Assembly: GCF_902364355.1 (NCBI RefSeq)
Contig: NZ_CABJDK010000011.1
Location: 6,083-70,082 of the forward strand
Source of the DNA: Collinsella aerofaciens
GTDB lineage: Bacteria > Actinomycetota > Coriobacteriia > Coriobacteriales > Coriobacteriaceae
DNA: 64,000 bases
Direction of reading: 5' to 3'
Below the pieces are notes generated by a model, which saw only the letters and a program-made list of their open reading frames with translations, was not told the origin of the DNA and did no database searches. How positions within the stretch are numbered: position 1 is the first letter of the stretch; each line of letters opens with the position of its first letter. The translations under genes were made by a program, and so were the position numbers. Below, one piece after another: positions 16,773 to 24,908 of the stretch.

Positions 16773-19700
16773 ATGCTGGAGCTCAAAGGAATTTGCAAAA
16801 GGTACGTTGCGCAGTCGTTTACGCAGGTGGCGCTCGACAACGTAAGCCTGTCTTTTCGCGATAACGAGTTCGTGGCCATCCTGGGTCCTTCGGGCTCGGG
16901 TAAAACTACGATGCTCAACGTCATTGGTGGACTCGACCATTTCGATTCCGGCGACCTGCTGATCGATGGCATCTCGACCAAGGACTTCAGCGACCGCGAT
17001 TGGGATGCCTACAGAAACAATCGCATTGGCTTTGTGTTTCAGAGCTACAACCTCATTCCGCATCAGACCATTTTGGAAAACGTGGAATTGGCGCTTACAC
17101 TCACGGGCGTGGGACATGCCGAGCGCCGCCAGCGTGCGCGTAAGGCGCTCGAGGCGGTTGGTCTGGGCGAGCACGTTGACAAACGCCCGAACCAGCTTTC
17201 GGGCGGGCAGATGCAGCGCGTAGCCATTGCCCGCGCCTTGATCAACGACCCCGAAATCGTGCTGGCTGACGAGCCGACCGGCGCCTTGGACTCAACGACA
17301 TCCGTGCAGGTTATGGATTTGCTCAAGGACGTTGCGCGCGATCGTCTGGTCATCATGGTCACGCACAATCCCGAGTTGGCATACAGGTACGCCACGCGCA
17401 TCGTCACCCTGGCGGACGGCAAGATCACCGACGATTCAGATCCCTTTGATGCTGCCGAGGCCGCGCGTCGCGAGGCCAAGCCCACGCGCAAAACCTCGAT
17501 GAGCTTTGTGACGGCGCTGGGGCTTTCTGCCCGAAACCTCATGACCAAGAAGGGCCGTACGGCCATGACTGCCTTTGCAGGTTCGATTGGCATTATTGGC
17601 ATCGCAGCGATTCTGGCGCTGTCCAACGGCGTAAACGGCTACATCAAAAAGGTCGAGGAGGACACGCTCTCGAGCTACCCGCTCACGATTTCCAAACAAG
17701 ATTACGACCTGTCATCCATGATGGGCGGGCATGGGGCTACCGATGAGGAGGCGTCCAAGGGCGAGGGCTCGTCCGATGACGCTACCGGTGGCAAAGCTAA
17801 GGGAACCGACAAGATCCCTGTGGTCACGGCCGTAAAGGATATGTTCGCAAGCGTTAAATCTAACGATATGACGAGCTTTAAGACATGGCTTGACGACGGT
17901 GGCGACGGTATCGACAAAGAGGTCAACGCTATCCAGTACGGCTATGGCGTGACGCCGGTTGTCTATCGTGCGGGCAAGGGCGACGAGAAGCCCGTCCGGC
18001 TTGTCCCCAACGCTATGACCGAGGCCATGAGCGGAGGCGCGAGCTCGGCGGCAACGGTGAGCATGGAATCCATGGGAACCTCGGTCTTTAACGAGATGAT
18101 TGACGACCAGAGTCTGCTCGACAGCCAGTACGATGTCGTTGCCGGCCATTGGCCTACGTCTGCCAACGAGGCCGTGATGGTGCTTTCGAGCCGCGGAACA
18201 GTGGGCGACTACACGCTCTACAGTATCGGCGCGCTGGATATCGATGAGCTCAACGACCTGGTTAACAGTGCCATGACGGCCGACGGCAAGGTCAAGACGC
18301 CCAAGACCGGCAGCGACTTTACCTACGACGATGCACTGTCCACGACGTTTAAGGTGTTGTCGCCGGCCGATGCCTATCGCAAAAACGAAGAGACCGGCAT
18401 GTGGACTGACATGTCTGGCGACGCCGACTTTATGAAAGCCAAGGTTGCCGACGGTATTGACGTGCGCATTGTGGGCGTGGTGCGACCCAACGAGACGGCA
18501 AACGCGAGCGCGTTATCGCCGGGCATTGTCTATACGCATGCGCTGACTCGCCAGCTTATGGAGCGTGCTGCCGATTCGCAGATTGTGCAGGAGCAGCTTG
18601 CCCACCCCGAGACGGATGTCTTTACGGGCAAAACCTTCGACGAGCTGCAGGGCGAAGCCAAGCAGGGCGTGGATTTGGGCAGTATGTTCAGCGTAGACGA
18701 GGCGGCACTGAAGAGCGCGTTCTCACTCGATACGTCTGCGCTCTCGGGCGCGGCAGGTGGCATGGACCTTTCTGGTCTCGATTTGTCCGGGTTGGACATT
18801 GACCTTTCGGGTGTTGGGCGAGACATCGATTTCAGCGACATCATGGCCAAAGCGCCGGCTCCAGATTTCTTGGGTATCTTCGATGGGTTGGAGCTTGCGC
18901 CCGAGCAGATGCGGCAAGTGGGGGTGCTCGCCAACCAGCTGTTTGAGGGCTTTCTGCGGTCTGATCAGTTTAAGGCGCTGTCGCCCGAAGATCTTAAGGA
19001 CGCGTCAAAGCTCGCTGCCGCATTCTCGGCGTATCTTGAGCATGATGCCGCAGCCCAGCAAATCCTGGCCCAGCTCAAAGCGCTCGGCGGCGATGCCCTG
19101 GCCGAGCGCCTGCAGCAGGCGATGACCGACTATGTACAAAAGCAGCTGGCTCCGTATCTGCAGCAGGCTATGGATCAGGTGATGAAGACAATTAGCGAAC
19201 AGATTGCGACGACCGTATCGTCCCAGCTCAAGTCGGGCGCGGCAGGACTCATGGACCAAATGGCGACGCAGATGTCTTCGAGTTTTGCCAACTTGGCGAG
19301 CGCGATGCGCGTGGATGCGAGCGCCTTTGCTCGTGCCATCCACTTCAACATGGATGCCGAGGACCTGAGCTCGCTCATGATGAGCTATGCCAAAGCGTCA
19401 AAGCTCACCTACGACAATAATCTGACCACGTTGGGCTATGCGGACGAGGCGGACCCCATCTCGGTCAAGATTTTCCCGCGCGACTTTGAGGCCAAGGAGC
19501 GCGTACTCGATCACATCGATGCGTACAACAAGCAGGTCAAAGCCGTTGGCCACGATGAACAGGCGATCTCGTACACCGACTACATGGGCATCATCATGGG
19601 TTCGGTGACCGACATCGTGAACACCATCAGCTTGGTGCTCATCGCATTCGTGAGTATCAGTTTGGTGGTGAGCTCCATCATGATCGGCATCATCACCTAC

Positions 19701-20027
19701 ATCAGCGTGCTGGAGCGCAAAAAGGAGATTGGCATCCTGCGCGCGATTGGCGCGTCAAAGCGCAACGTGGCCAACGTATTTAATGCCGAGACCTTTATCG
19801 AAGGCCTCATTGCCGGCGTCTTTGCCATTGTCGTCGTGGTGGCCGTGAGCTTTCCGGTTAATGCCTGGGCGCTTGCGGCCAAGCAGGTGCCCAACCTGAT
19901 GAGCCTGCCCGTTCAAGACGCGCTGATGCTCATTGTAATTTCGGTGCTGCTGACGGTCGTTGCCGGCCTGCTGCCGGCTCGCAGCGCATCCAAGAAAGAC
20001 CCTGTGGAAGCCCTGCGTTCCGAATAA
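16773..20027 (+). CDS. ABC transporter, ATPase fused to FtsX-type permease (MacB-like)
   Basis: About 1,084 residues. The N-terminal ATPase has Walker A GPSGSGKTT, Q-loop VFQSYNL, signature LSGGQMQR and Walker B VLADEPTGALD. The first transmembrane helix follows at about residue 270 (FAGSIGIIGIAAIL), then a very large extracytoplasmic region (about 290-940), then three C-terminal helices with FtsX character (ISVLERKKEIGILRAIGASKRNVANVF, and PARSASKKDPVEALRSE at the end). The periplasmic-side part includes a short repeat DLSGLDLSGLDIDLSG near residue 670 and a long coiled helical region. Such fusions export peptides or lipids or act in envelope signalling; the substrate is unknown. ATG 16773 is preferred over TTG 16764 because AGAGG is 9 bases away. 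Confidence 0.88.
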   Translation: MLELKGICKRYVAQSFTQVALDNVSLSFRDNEFVAILGPSGSGKTTMLNVIGGLDHFDSGDLLIDGISTKDFSDRDWDAYRNNRIGFVFQSYNLIPHQTILENVELALTLTGVGHAERRQRARKALEAVGLGEHVDKRPNQLSGGQMQRVAIARALINDPEIVLADEPTGALDSTTSVQVMDLLKDVARDRLVIMVTHNPELAYRYATRIVTLADGKITDDSDPFDAAEAARREAKPTRKTSMSFVTALGLSARNLMTKKGRTAMTAFAGSIGIIGIAAILALSNGVNGYIKKVEEDTLSSYPLTISKQDYDLSSMMGGHGATDEEASKGEGSSDDATGGKAKGTDKIPVVTAVKDMFASVKSNDMTSFKTWLDDGGDGIDKEVNAIQYGYGVTPVVYRAGKGDEKPVRLVPNAMTEAMSGGASSAATVSMESMGTSVFNEMIDDQSLLDSQYDVVAGHWPTSANEAVMVLSSRGTVGDYTLYSIGALDIDELNDLVNSAMTADGKVKTPKTGSDFTYDDALSTTFKVLSPADAYRKNEETGMWTDMSGDADFMKAKVADGIDVRIVGVVRPNETANASALSPGIVYTHALTRQLMERAADSQIVQEQLAHPETDVFTGKTFDELQGEAKQGVDLGSMFSVDEAALKSAFSLDTSALSGAAGGMDLSGLDLSGLDIDLSGVGRDIDFSDIMAKAPAPDFLGIFDGLELAPEQMRQVGVLANQLFEGFLRSDQFKALSPEDLKDASKLAAAFSAYLEHDAAAQQILAQLKALGGDALAERLQQAMTDYVQKQLAPYLQQAMDQVMKTISEQIATTVSSQLKSGAAGLMDQMATQMSSSFANLASAMRVDASAFARAIHFNMDAEDLSSLMMSYAKASKLTYDNNLTTLGYADEADPISVKIFPRDFEAKERVLDHIDAYNKQVKAVGHDEQAISYTDYMGIIMGSVTDIVNTISLVLIAFVSISLVVSSIMIGIITYISVLERKKEIGILRAIGASKRNVANVFNAETFIEGLIAGVFAIVVVVAVSFPVNAWALAAKQVPNLMSLPVQDALMLIVISVLLTVVAGLLPARSASKKDPVEALRSE

Positions 20028-20058
20028 TGCGACAAAGGGACAGTCCCTTTGTCGCATT
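20026..20058. repeat. Palindromic repeat family A, copy 1
   Basis: A perfect palindrome with AATGCGACAAAGGGA arms around a CAG centre, overlapping the ABC gene stop. Near-identical palindromes lie at 26259-26291 and 27631-27662. It could act as a terminator or a REP-like element. Confidence 0.7.
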
Positions 20059-20111
20059 GGGGGACCAATTACCGTTCGGCACGTTAAGGGTCCCCGCTCC
20101 CCGCTTAACAC

Positions 20112-20150
20112 TTGACGAAGGATCTCCATCTTTATATACCTATCGGTAGG
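20112..20150 (+). promoter_or_regulatory. Promoter with TetR-type operator
   Basis: TTGACG at 20112-20117, 17 bases, then TATACC at 20135-20140. ACCTATCGGTAGG at 20138-20150 overlaps the -10 and resembles the perfect palindrome upstream of the deiminase gene. It probably drives the MFS gene under control of the nearby TetR protein. Confidence 0.5.
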
Positions 20151-20186
20151 CATATAGGTTGCATTGCCGATAGAAACGGAGTAACC

Positions 20187-21467
20187 ATGACTCTCATCGC
20201 ACCAGCCGAAAAGGACCGCCCCCGTGAGAGCGGCGCATTTGCTTGGATTGTCGTTATTGCGCTCGGTTTAATGTCTGCGGGAACAACCGGCACCTACAGC
20301 ATCATTGCCGGCTCATTCATCGCTCCTGTATGTGAAGACCTGGGCTTTGACTACACTTCTTTCTCTTTCTATTTCACCGCGATTCTTCTTGGCCTTGCGC
20401 TTGGGCTTCCGCTTTTGAGTCGTTTCATTCCAAAAGTAATCGGCAAACCATGGCATATTTGCGTTGAACTCGTCCTTATTGCCGCCGGCGCCGCAATGGC
20501 GTTCTACACCGAGGTCTGGATGTTCATCGTCTCCGCCGCAGTGATCGGCATCTGCTTTTCGTTCACAACGGGTGTCTGCATGTCCGATGTCATTGACCAA
20601 TGGTTCAGTAAATCGTCTGGTCTTGCTATCGGCCTTGCGTGGGGCGTTAATTCTCTCTGCACGCTGCTATTGAGTCCTGTCATTACACTGGTCATCGAGC
20701 AGCAAGGCTGGCGTACGGGTTACATCGTACTTGCGGCCGTTTCTGCAGCCATGATATTGCCCACAAGCGCATTTATCATTCGCCTTAAGCCTTCTGATCG
20801 CAATATGCTTCCGTACGGAGAGACTACCTCCGAAACCCATGAGAGCCACAGCGCCGATGAAAAGGAAGATGTCTCTTCGGGCATGGCGCTCCGCGATGCC
20901 GCGAAAACGCCATCTTTTATTCTCTGCGCCTTTCTGCTCTGCGTGGCGCAACTCACCTGCTGCATGAACCAGCTGTTCCCGACCTATGCAAGCGAGGTCG
21001 GCTTCAATCCCATCGTGGGAAGCCTAATGGTTTCGGCGGCTTCGCTCTCCGATATTTTCCTAAATCCCTTCGTAGGCAAAACATGCGACAAGCTCGGTGC
21101 TATTAAAGCAACGGTCGCATGGACGGGAGTCAGCATTCTTTCATTCCTACTTCTCATCTTTGGCGGAAGCAACGAGACCGTTTCCATCATCGCGGCCGGC
21201 GTAAACGACGTCATGTTCGCCATCGTTGGAACTGCAATGCCGATGATTCTCCTCTCGCTCTTCGGATCACGCGATTTTGGAAGGATCTATTCGATTATTT
21301 GCTCAGCGGGCTATGTTGTCGGAGCTTTCGGAATGCCAGTCATGATGAAGGTTTACGGTATGGCAGGGTCTTTCCAAGGAGTATTCGTTTTCTGTATCAT
21401 CTGCAACCTTCTGATTGCGACATTTGCTTTAGTTTCCGGTCTCCTCAATAAGACTACCGCGAAATAA
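20187..21467 (+). CDS. MFS transporter (OFA-like), paralogue 1
   Basis: 426 residues from ATG 20187 (MTLIAPAEK, GGAG upstream). Twelve predicted membrane helices, with the first at IVVIALGLMSAGTTGTYSII and a central charged loop near residue 215-235 (ETHESHSADEKED). The layout is that of oxalate/formate-antiporter-like MFS carriers. It is strongly similar along its length to the carrier at 24909-26174 (shared GLMSAGTTG, AFYTEVWMFI, CCMNQLFPTYA, GAFGMPVMMKVY). Controlled by a TetR-like operator. Substrate is not identifiable; the neighbouring deiminase and carbamoyltransferase suggest uptake or exchange of a guanidino, ureido or amine compound. Confidence 0.82.
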   Translation: MTLIAPAEKDRPRESGAFAWIVVIALGLMSAGTTGTYSIIAGSFIAPVCEDLGFDYTSFSFYFTAILLGLALGLPLLSRFIPKVIGKPWHICVELVLIAAGAAMAFYTEVWMFIVSAAVIGICFSFTTGVCMSDVIDQWFSKSSGLAIGLAWGVNSLCTLLLSPVITLVIEQQGWRTGYIVLAAVSAAMILPTSAFIIRLKPSDRNMLPYGETTSETHESHSADEKEDVSSGMALRDAAKTPSFILCAFLLCVAQLTCCMNQLFPTYASEVGFNPIVGSLMVSAASLSDIFLNPFVGKTCDKLGAIKATVAWTGVSILSFLLLIFGGSNETVSIIAAGVNDVMFAIVGTAMPMILLSLFGSRDFGRIYSIICSAGYVVGAFGMPVMMKVYGMAGSFQGVFVFCIICNLLIATFALVSGLLNKTTAK

Positions 21468-21520
21468 CCTGACCAACGAACTGCCCTTCAGCCCTGTCAT
21501 TTGTCTCCGCAAGTTAAAAC

Positions 21521-21565
21521 GAAATTGGGGCCGATTCCAACATAGCTGGAATCGGCCCCAATTTC
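21521..21565. terminator. Bidirectional terminator between MFS and TetR genes
   Basis: A perfect 19-bp stem, GAAATTGGGGCCGATTCCA and its complement, around a 7-base loop lies between convergent genes. A-rich and T-rich flanks serve both directions. Confidence 0.8.
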
Positions 21566-21669
21566 TATTCAACAACTTTTGCAATCATCGCGAACACGGG
21601 TTTCGGACCATTCCGCGACCCCGCAAGTCGTCGCATCGCGCTTGTCAAGGTGCCTCTGTTATTACGCGC

Positions 21670-22233
21670 CTATTTAAACATGAGTTCGACGATTCCTGCC
21701 CAAACAGCCTTTTCATCGATGTCTTCATCTTGGGCAACGGTATTGCTCGCTCCCTCAAGTACGGTGTAAAGAATCTGCACGTACAGCATGACGTCTGTTT
21801 CATCGGAAAACGCGCCAATTTCTAGGCCATGGAGAAGGATGTCTTTAAGCGCGTCCATAGTTCGGTTGATCGCCGTTGCCTGACGTTCCTGAACTGCAGG
21901 GATTCGATTTGCCTGAATACTGACCTCGGCCAGCACGCGACGGCGCTTTTCATCACTACGATAGCCACCTATAACCGAATTGCCGAGCTCGATAAGCGCC
22001 GCCTTGAATCCGTCCCTATCGACTATTAGCGAGTAGTCGCGCTGATAGTCGATAGTCGGAAACATACTATCTAAGAGCGTGGTAAAAATATCCTCTTTAG
22101 AGGGAAAGTAGTAGTACACCGATGGCTTGGATATACCGACACGGTCGCAGATTTTTCCAATGGACGCCTTGTCGTAACCGACTTCTGCCACAAGATCATA
22201 CATTGCGTCCAATATTTTTCCCTTTGTGCTCAC
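21670..22233 (-). CDS. TetR/AcrR-family repressor
   Basis: 187 residues, GTG start with GGAGA 8 bases away. The N-terminal helix-turn-helix is typical: ILDAMYDLVAEVGYDKASIGKICDRVGISKPSVYYYFPSKEDIF. The C-terminal all-helical ligand domain is divergent. The gene is divergent from the agmatine-deiminase-like gene and convergent with the first MFS gene. Palindromes with CGGTAGG half-sites occur in both target promoters, so it likely represses the whole cluster until its ligand is present. The inducer is unknown, probably the carried substrate. Confidence 0.87.
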   Translation of the reverse strand: MSTKGKILDAMYDLVAEVGYDKASIGKICDRVGISKPSVYYYFPSKEDIFTTLLDSMFPTIDYQRDYSLIVDRDGFKAALIELGNSVIGGYRSDEKRRRVLAEVSIQANRIPAVQERQATAINRTMDALKDILLHGLEIGAFSDETDVMLYVQILYTVLEGASNTVAQDEDIDEKAVWAGIVELMFK

Positions 22234-22332
22234 GCTTCACTTCTCCATTGCAAATCACTTCCGCATTGCCAACATTATTAAGAATGGCAACGGAACATCA
22301 ATTCGTGTCCAAACACGACCACTATAAACGGT

Positions 22333-22392
22333 GAACGGTAGGTATCGACAGGCGAATGGCAATTATACAAAAACACCTACCGAACGGTAGGT
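22333..22392 (+). promoter_or_regulatory. TetR-type operators upstream of the deiminase gene
   Basis: A palindrome ACCTACCGAACGGTAGGT lies at 22375-22392 and a half-site GAACGGTAGGTAT at 22333-22344. The spacing of about 45 bases could allow binding of two dimers. The same half-site recurs before the first MFS gene. Confidence 0.65.
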
Positions 22393-22472
22393 ATAGTAGT
22401 ACTATAGCTGGTGTAACCCCGCTATTGTCGCGGCCGGACAGCATTGCGGGAAACCCGACGGAAGGACCAACC

Positions 22473-23711
22473 ATGTACGAGAACTATCGTATGCCGGGCG
22501 AGTTTGAGAAGCGCTCCAACGTCTATGTGACATGGCTTCCCGATTACATTCGCGCAGAGGGCTTCGATAATCGCCAGCCCTGCGTTGACGTAATTAAAGC
22601 TTTGCTTGAGTATGGCGACGTTACGGTCAACCTCAACTGTGGCACCCCCGGCTCCTACGAGGAAGCCTGCTCGCGCCTTAAAGAAGAAGGGGTGGATTTC
22701 GACCGTATCCAGATTACGCAGTTCGAAGACTCCAACTTCTACGTTCGCGACAACGGCCCCAGCATCATGGTCGACGACGAAGGCCATTCCTATATGGTCA
22801 ACCCCGCTTGGACCTATTATGGCGTGTGGGACAAGAACTCCCCAGAGTGCCAGTCCGCACGCAGGGCAGCTGTTCACATGGCGGTTGCGCTCGGGTGCTT
22901 CGATATCGTCAATTCCGAAATGGTTTCGGAGGGCGGCGACCGCGAGTTTGACGGTCACGGCACCCTGATCGCCATCGAGGACACGGAATGCCGCAAGCGC
23001 AATCCCGAGTTCTCAAAAGAGGAAGTGGAGGCCGAGTACAAGCGCATCTACAACCTCAACAAGGTTATCTGGCTGCCGCAGCCTATGCTTGAGGACGACG
23101 ACTATCGACTGGGCATCCTCGACGAGAAGGAAGATGGAACTCCTGTCTTCGGCATGAGCTTCGCCGCCCACATCGATGAGATGTGCCGCTTTATCACCCC
23201 GAACAAGATTCTTCTTGCCGAGGTATCCGATGAGGAGGCCGCCTCGAGCAAGGCGGGCGCGGAATCGCGTCGTCGCATCGACGCCGCCTACGAGATTCTA
23301 CGCGCCGAGACGGACTGGGAGGGCAAGCCCTTCGAAATCGTTCGCATACCCACTGCCGAGCCGATCGAGGTTGTCATCGCCCCCGGCGACGAGGACTACG
23401 AGCTGTATAAGGGCTTCATCGACGAAATGTGCGGCAAGTTCATGGATGGCACCCCTTGGCCCGAAGGCCCCGTTCACTTTTATGCCGCAGCAAGCTACTG
23501 CAACTTCCTCATCTGCAACGGCGTCGTTCTTGGCCAGCGTTATTACCACGAAGGCATGAGCGAAGTCGTGAAGGAGAAGGACGAGCAGGCCAAGGCGGTT
23601 CTTGAGAGCTGCTTCCCCGATCGCAAGGTCATCATGATCGACTCTCTCGCGCTTAACCTGTCCGGCGGCGGCGTGCACTGCTGGACCAAGGACGTGGCCG
23701 CCAGCTGCTAG
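22473..23711 (+). CDS. Agmatine deiminase-like enzyme (guanidino-group-modifying superfamily)
   Basis: 412 residues from ATG 22473 (GAAGGA upstream), longer than the usual 360-380. Catalytic positions of the superfamily are present: RDNGP (Asp93), SEGGD (Glu153), AHIDE (His233, Asp235) and the nucleophile in GGGVHC (Cys403). The substrate-contacting surroundings differ from textbook agmatine deiminases, for example EGGDREFDGHGT and the insertion near residues 170-225. The expected reaction is hydrolysis of a guanidino group to a ureido group plus ammonia; with agmatine the product is N-carbamoylputrescine. The adjacent carbamoyltransferase supports a deiminase/transcarbamoylase route. No carbamate kinase is in the window. 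The exact substrate is open. Confidence 0.78.
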   Translation: MYENYRMPGEFEKRSNVYVTWLPDYIRAEGFDNRQPCVDVIKALLEYGDVTVNLNCGTPGSYEEACSRLKEEGVDFDRIQITQFEDSNFYVRDNGPSIMVDDEGHSYMVNPAWTYYGVWDKNSPECQSARRAAVHMAVALGCFDIVNSEMVSEGGDREFDGHGTLIAIEDTECRKRNPEFSKEEVEAEYKRIYNLNKVIWLPQPMLEDDDYRLGILDEKEDGTPVFGMSFAAHIDEMCRFITPNKILLAEVSDEEAASSKAGAESRRRIDAAYEILRAETDWEGKPFEIVRIPTAEPIEVVIAPGDEDYELYKGFIDEMCGKFMDGTPWPEGPVHFYAAASYCNFLICNGVVLGQRYYHEGMSEVVKEKDEQAKAVLESCFPDRKVIMIDSLALNLSGGGVHCWTKDVAASC

Positions 23712-23758
23712 CAAGTTCTTAAACTTGCGCTGCCTGATCCAAGCGCCACATTTACAGT

Positions 23759-23788
23759 CCCCGAGGGATATCCGTGTTTCCCTCGGGG
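23759..23788 (+). terminator. Hairpin between deiminase and carbamoyltransferase genes
   Basis: CCCCGAGGGA pairs with TCCCTCGGGG around a 10-base loop. No T run follows, so partial termination or mRNA stabilisation is more likely than a full stop. It may set different expression levels for the two enzymes. Confidence 0.45.
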
Positions 23789-23832
23789 GCGCATTCGACA
23801 CTTACCCATCAAACAATTGAAAGGAAATAGGC

Positions 23833-24897
23833 ATGAACAACAGCCTTCGCGGTCGCGACTACCTTAACATCCACGATCTTTCCTCTGAGGATTTCCGTTA
23901 CCTCATCGATCTTGCCTGGAACCTCAAGGCCCAGAAAAAGTCCGGTGTCGACCAGCGCTACTTCCCCGGCAAGAACGTTCTCGCCAACTTTGAGTGGGGC
24001 TCGACCCGCACTCGTTGCGCCTTTGAGACCTCTTGCAACGACCTGGGCATGGGCTTCACCTATCTGACCAACTCCCACATGGGCGATTGCGAGACCATCG
24101 AGGATGCCATGCGCGTCTTCAACGGCATGTATGATCTCATTGTCTATCGTGCACAAAAGGACGAGCAGTTCCTCTATGATGTCGCCGACTTGGTCGATAT
24201 TCCAGTCATCAATGCCCTCACCCTCGGCGATCACCCGACCCAGATGCTCGCTGACGCTCTCACGATGGAGGAGCAGTGGGGTGGTCTGCGCACGAGCCGT
24301 GGCAAGAAGATGGCCTTCGTTGGCAACTGCGCCGGCGCCCCCGTGTGGTATGGCCGTCTGTGCGCGATGCTCGACATGGACTTCCTCGCCATCGGCCCCG
24401 ACGACCTCCGTCACCAGATGTGCAAGGAAATGATCGAGGAGGTTGAGGCCTGCTACGCCAAGTACGCGCCTAACAGGACCTTCACCATCACCTCTGACCT
24501 TGATGCTCTGGACGGTGTCGACGTAATCGTTACCGAGGAGTGGCGCTACATCAACCCCGAGTGCGGCGACGAGGTTCTGGACCCTGACGACTACAACTCT
24601 TGGCTTGGCGACGCCGAGTCCCTGTACCCCTATCGCGTCACCAGTGAGCTGTGCAAGCGCACCAACAACCCCGACATCTTCTGCATGCACGAGCTCCCCT
24701 CTGTTCACAACGCAAATCACCGCGTTGGCAAGATGTTGCTCGCCCAGTGCAAGAACGACCTGCATCGTGAAATCATCACCGAGGGCTTTGAGATTGCGGA
24801 CGAGTGCTTTGAGGCCAACGCGTCGGTCATCTTCCGTGAGGCAGAGAACCGTCAGCACACCATTAAGGCCGTTATGTGCGCCCTTCTGGGTCTCTAG
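23833..24897 (+). CDS. Ornithine/putrescine-type carbamoyltransferase, atypical active site
   Basis: 354 residues, slightly longer than ornithine (about 330) or putrescine (about 340) carbamoyltransferases. The carbamoyl-phosphate motif STRTR is at 57-61 in FEWGSTRTRCAFE, and HPTQ at 134-137 in LGDHPTQMLADALT. Two family motifs that contact the second substrate are changed: HCLP is HELP (286-289, MHELPS), and the region normally carrying the DxxxSMG loop reads VTEEWRYINPECGD. In catabolism the enzyme would phosphorolyse a ureido compound to carbamoyl phosphate and an amine. Neighbours favour putrescine carbamoyltransferase, but the substitutions make specificity uncertain. It lies upstream of the second MFS gene, whose ribosome site overlaps its stop codon. 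Confidence 0.8.
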   Translation: MNNSLRGRDYLNIHDLSSEDFRYLIDLAWNLKAQKKSGVDQRYFPGKNVLANFEWGSTRTRCAFETSCNDLGMGFTYLTNSHMGDCETIEDAMRVFNGMYDLIVYRAQKDEQFLYDVADLVDIPVINALTLGDHPTQMLADALTMEEQWGGLRTSRGKKMAFVGNCAGAPVWYGRLCAMLDMDFLAIGPDDLRHQMCKEMIEEVEACYAKYAPNRTFTITSDLDALDGVDVIVTEEWRYINPECGDEVLDPDDYNSWLGDAESLYPYRVTSELCKRTNNPDIFCMHELPSVHNANHRVGKMLLAQCKNDLHREIITEGFEIADECFEANASVIFREAENRQHTIKAVMCALLGL

Positions 24898-24908
24898 GAG
24901 CTGTATCA

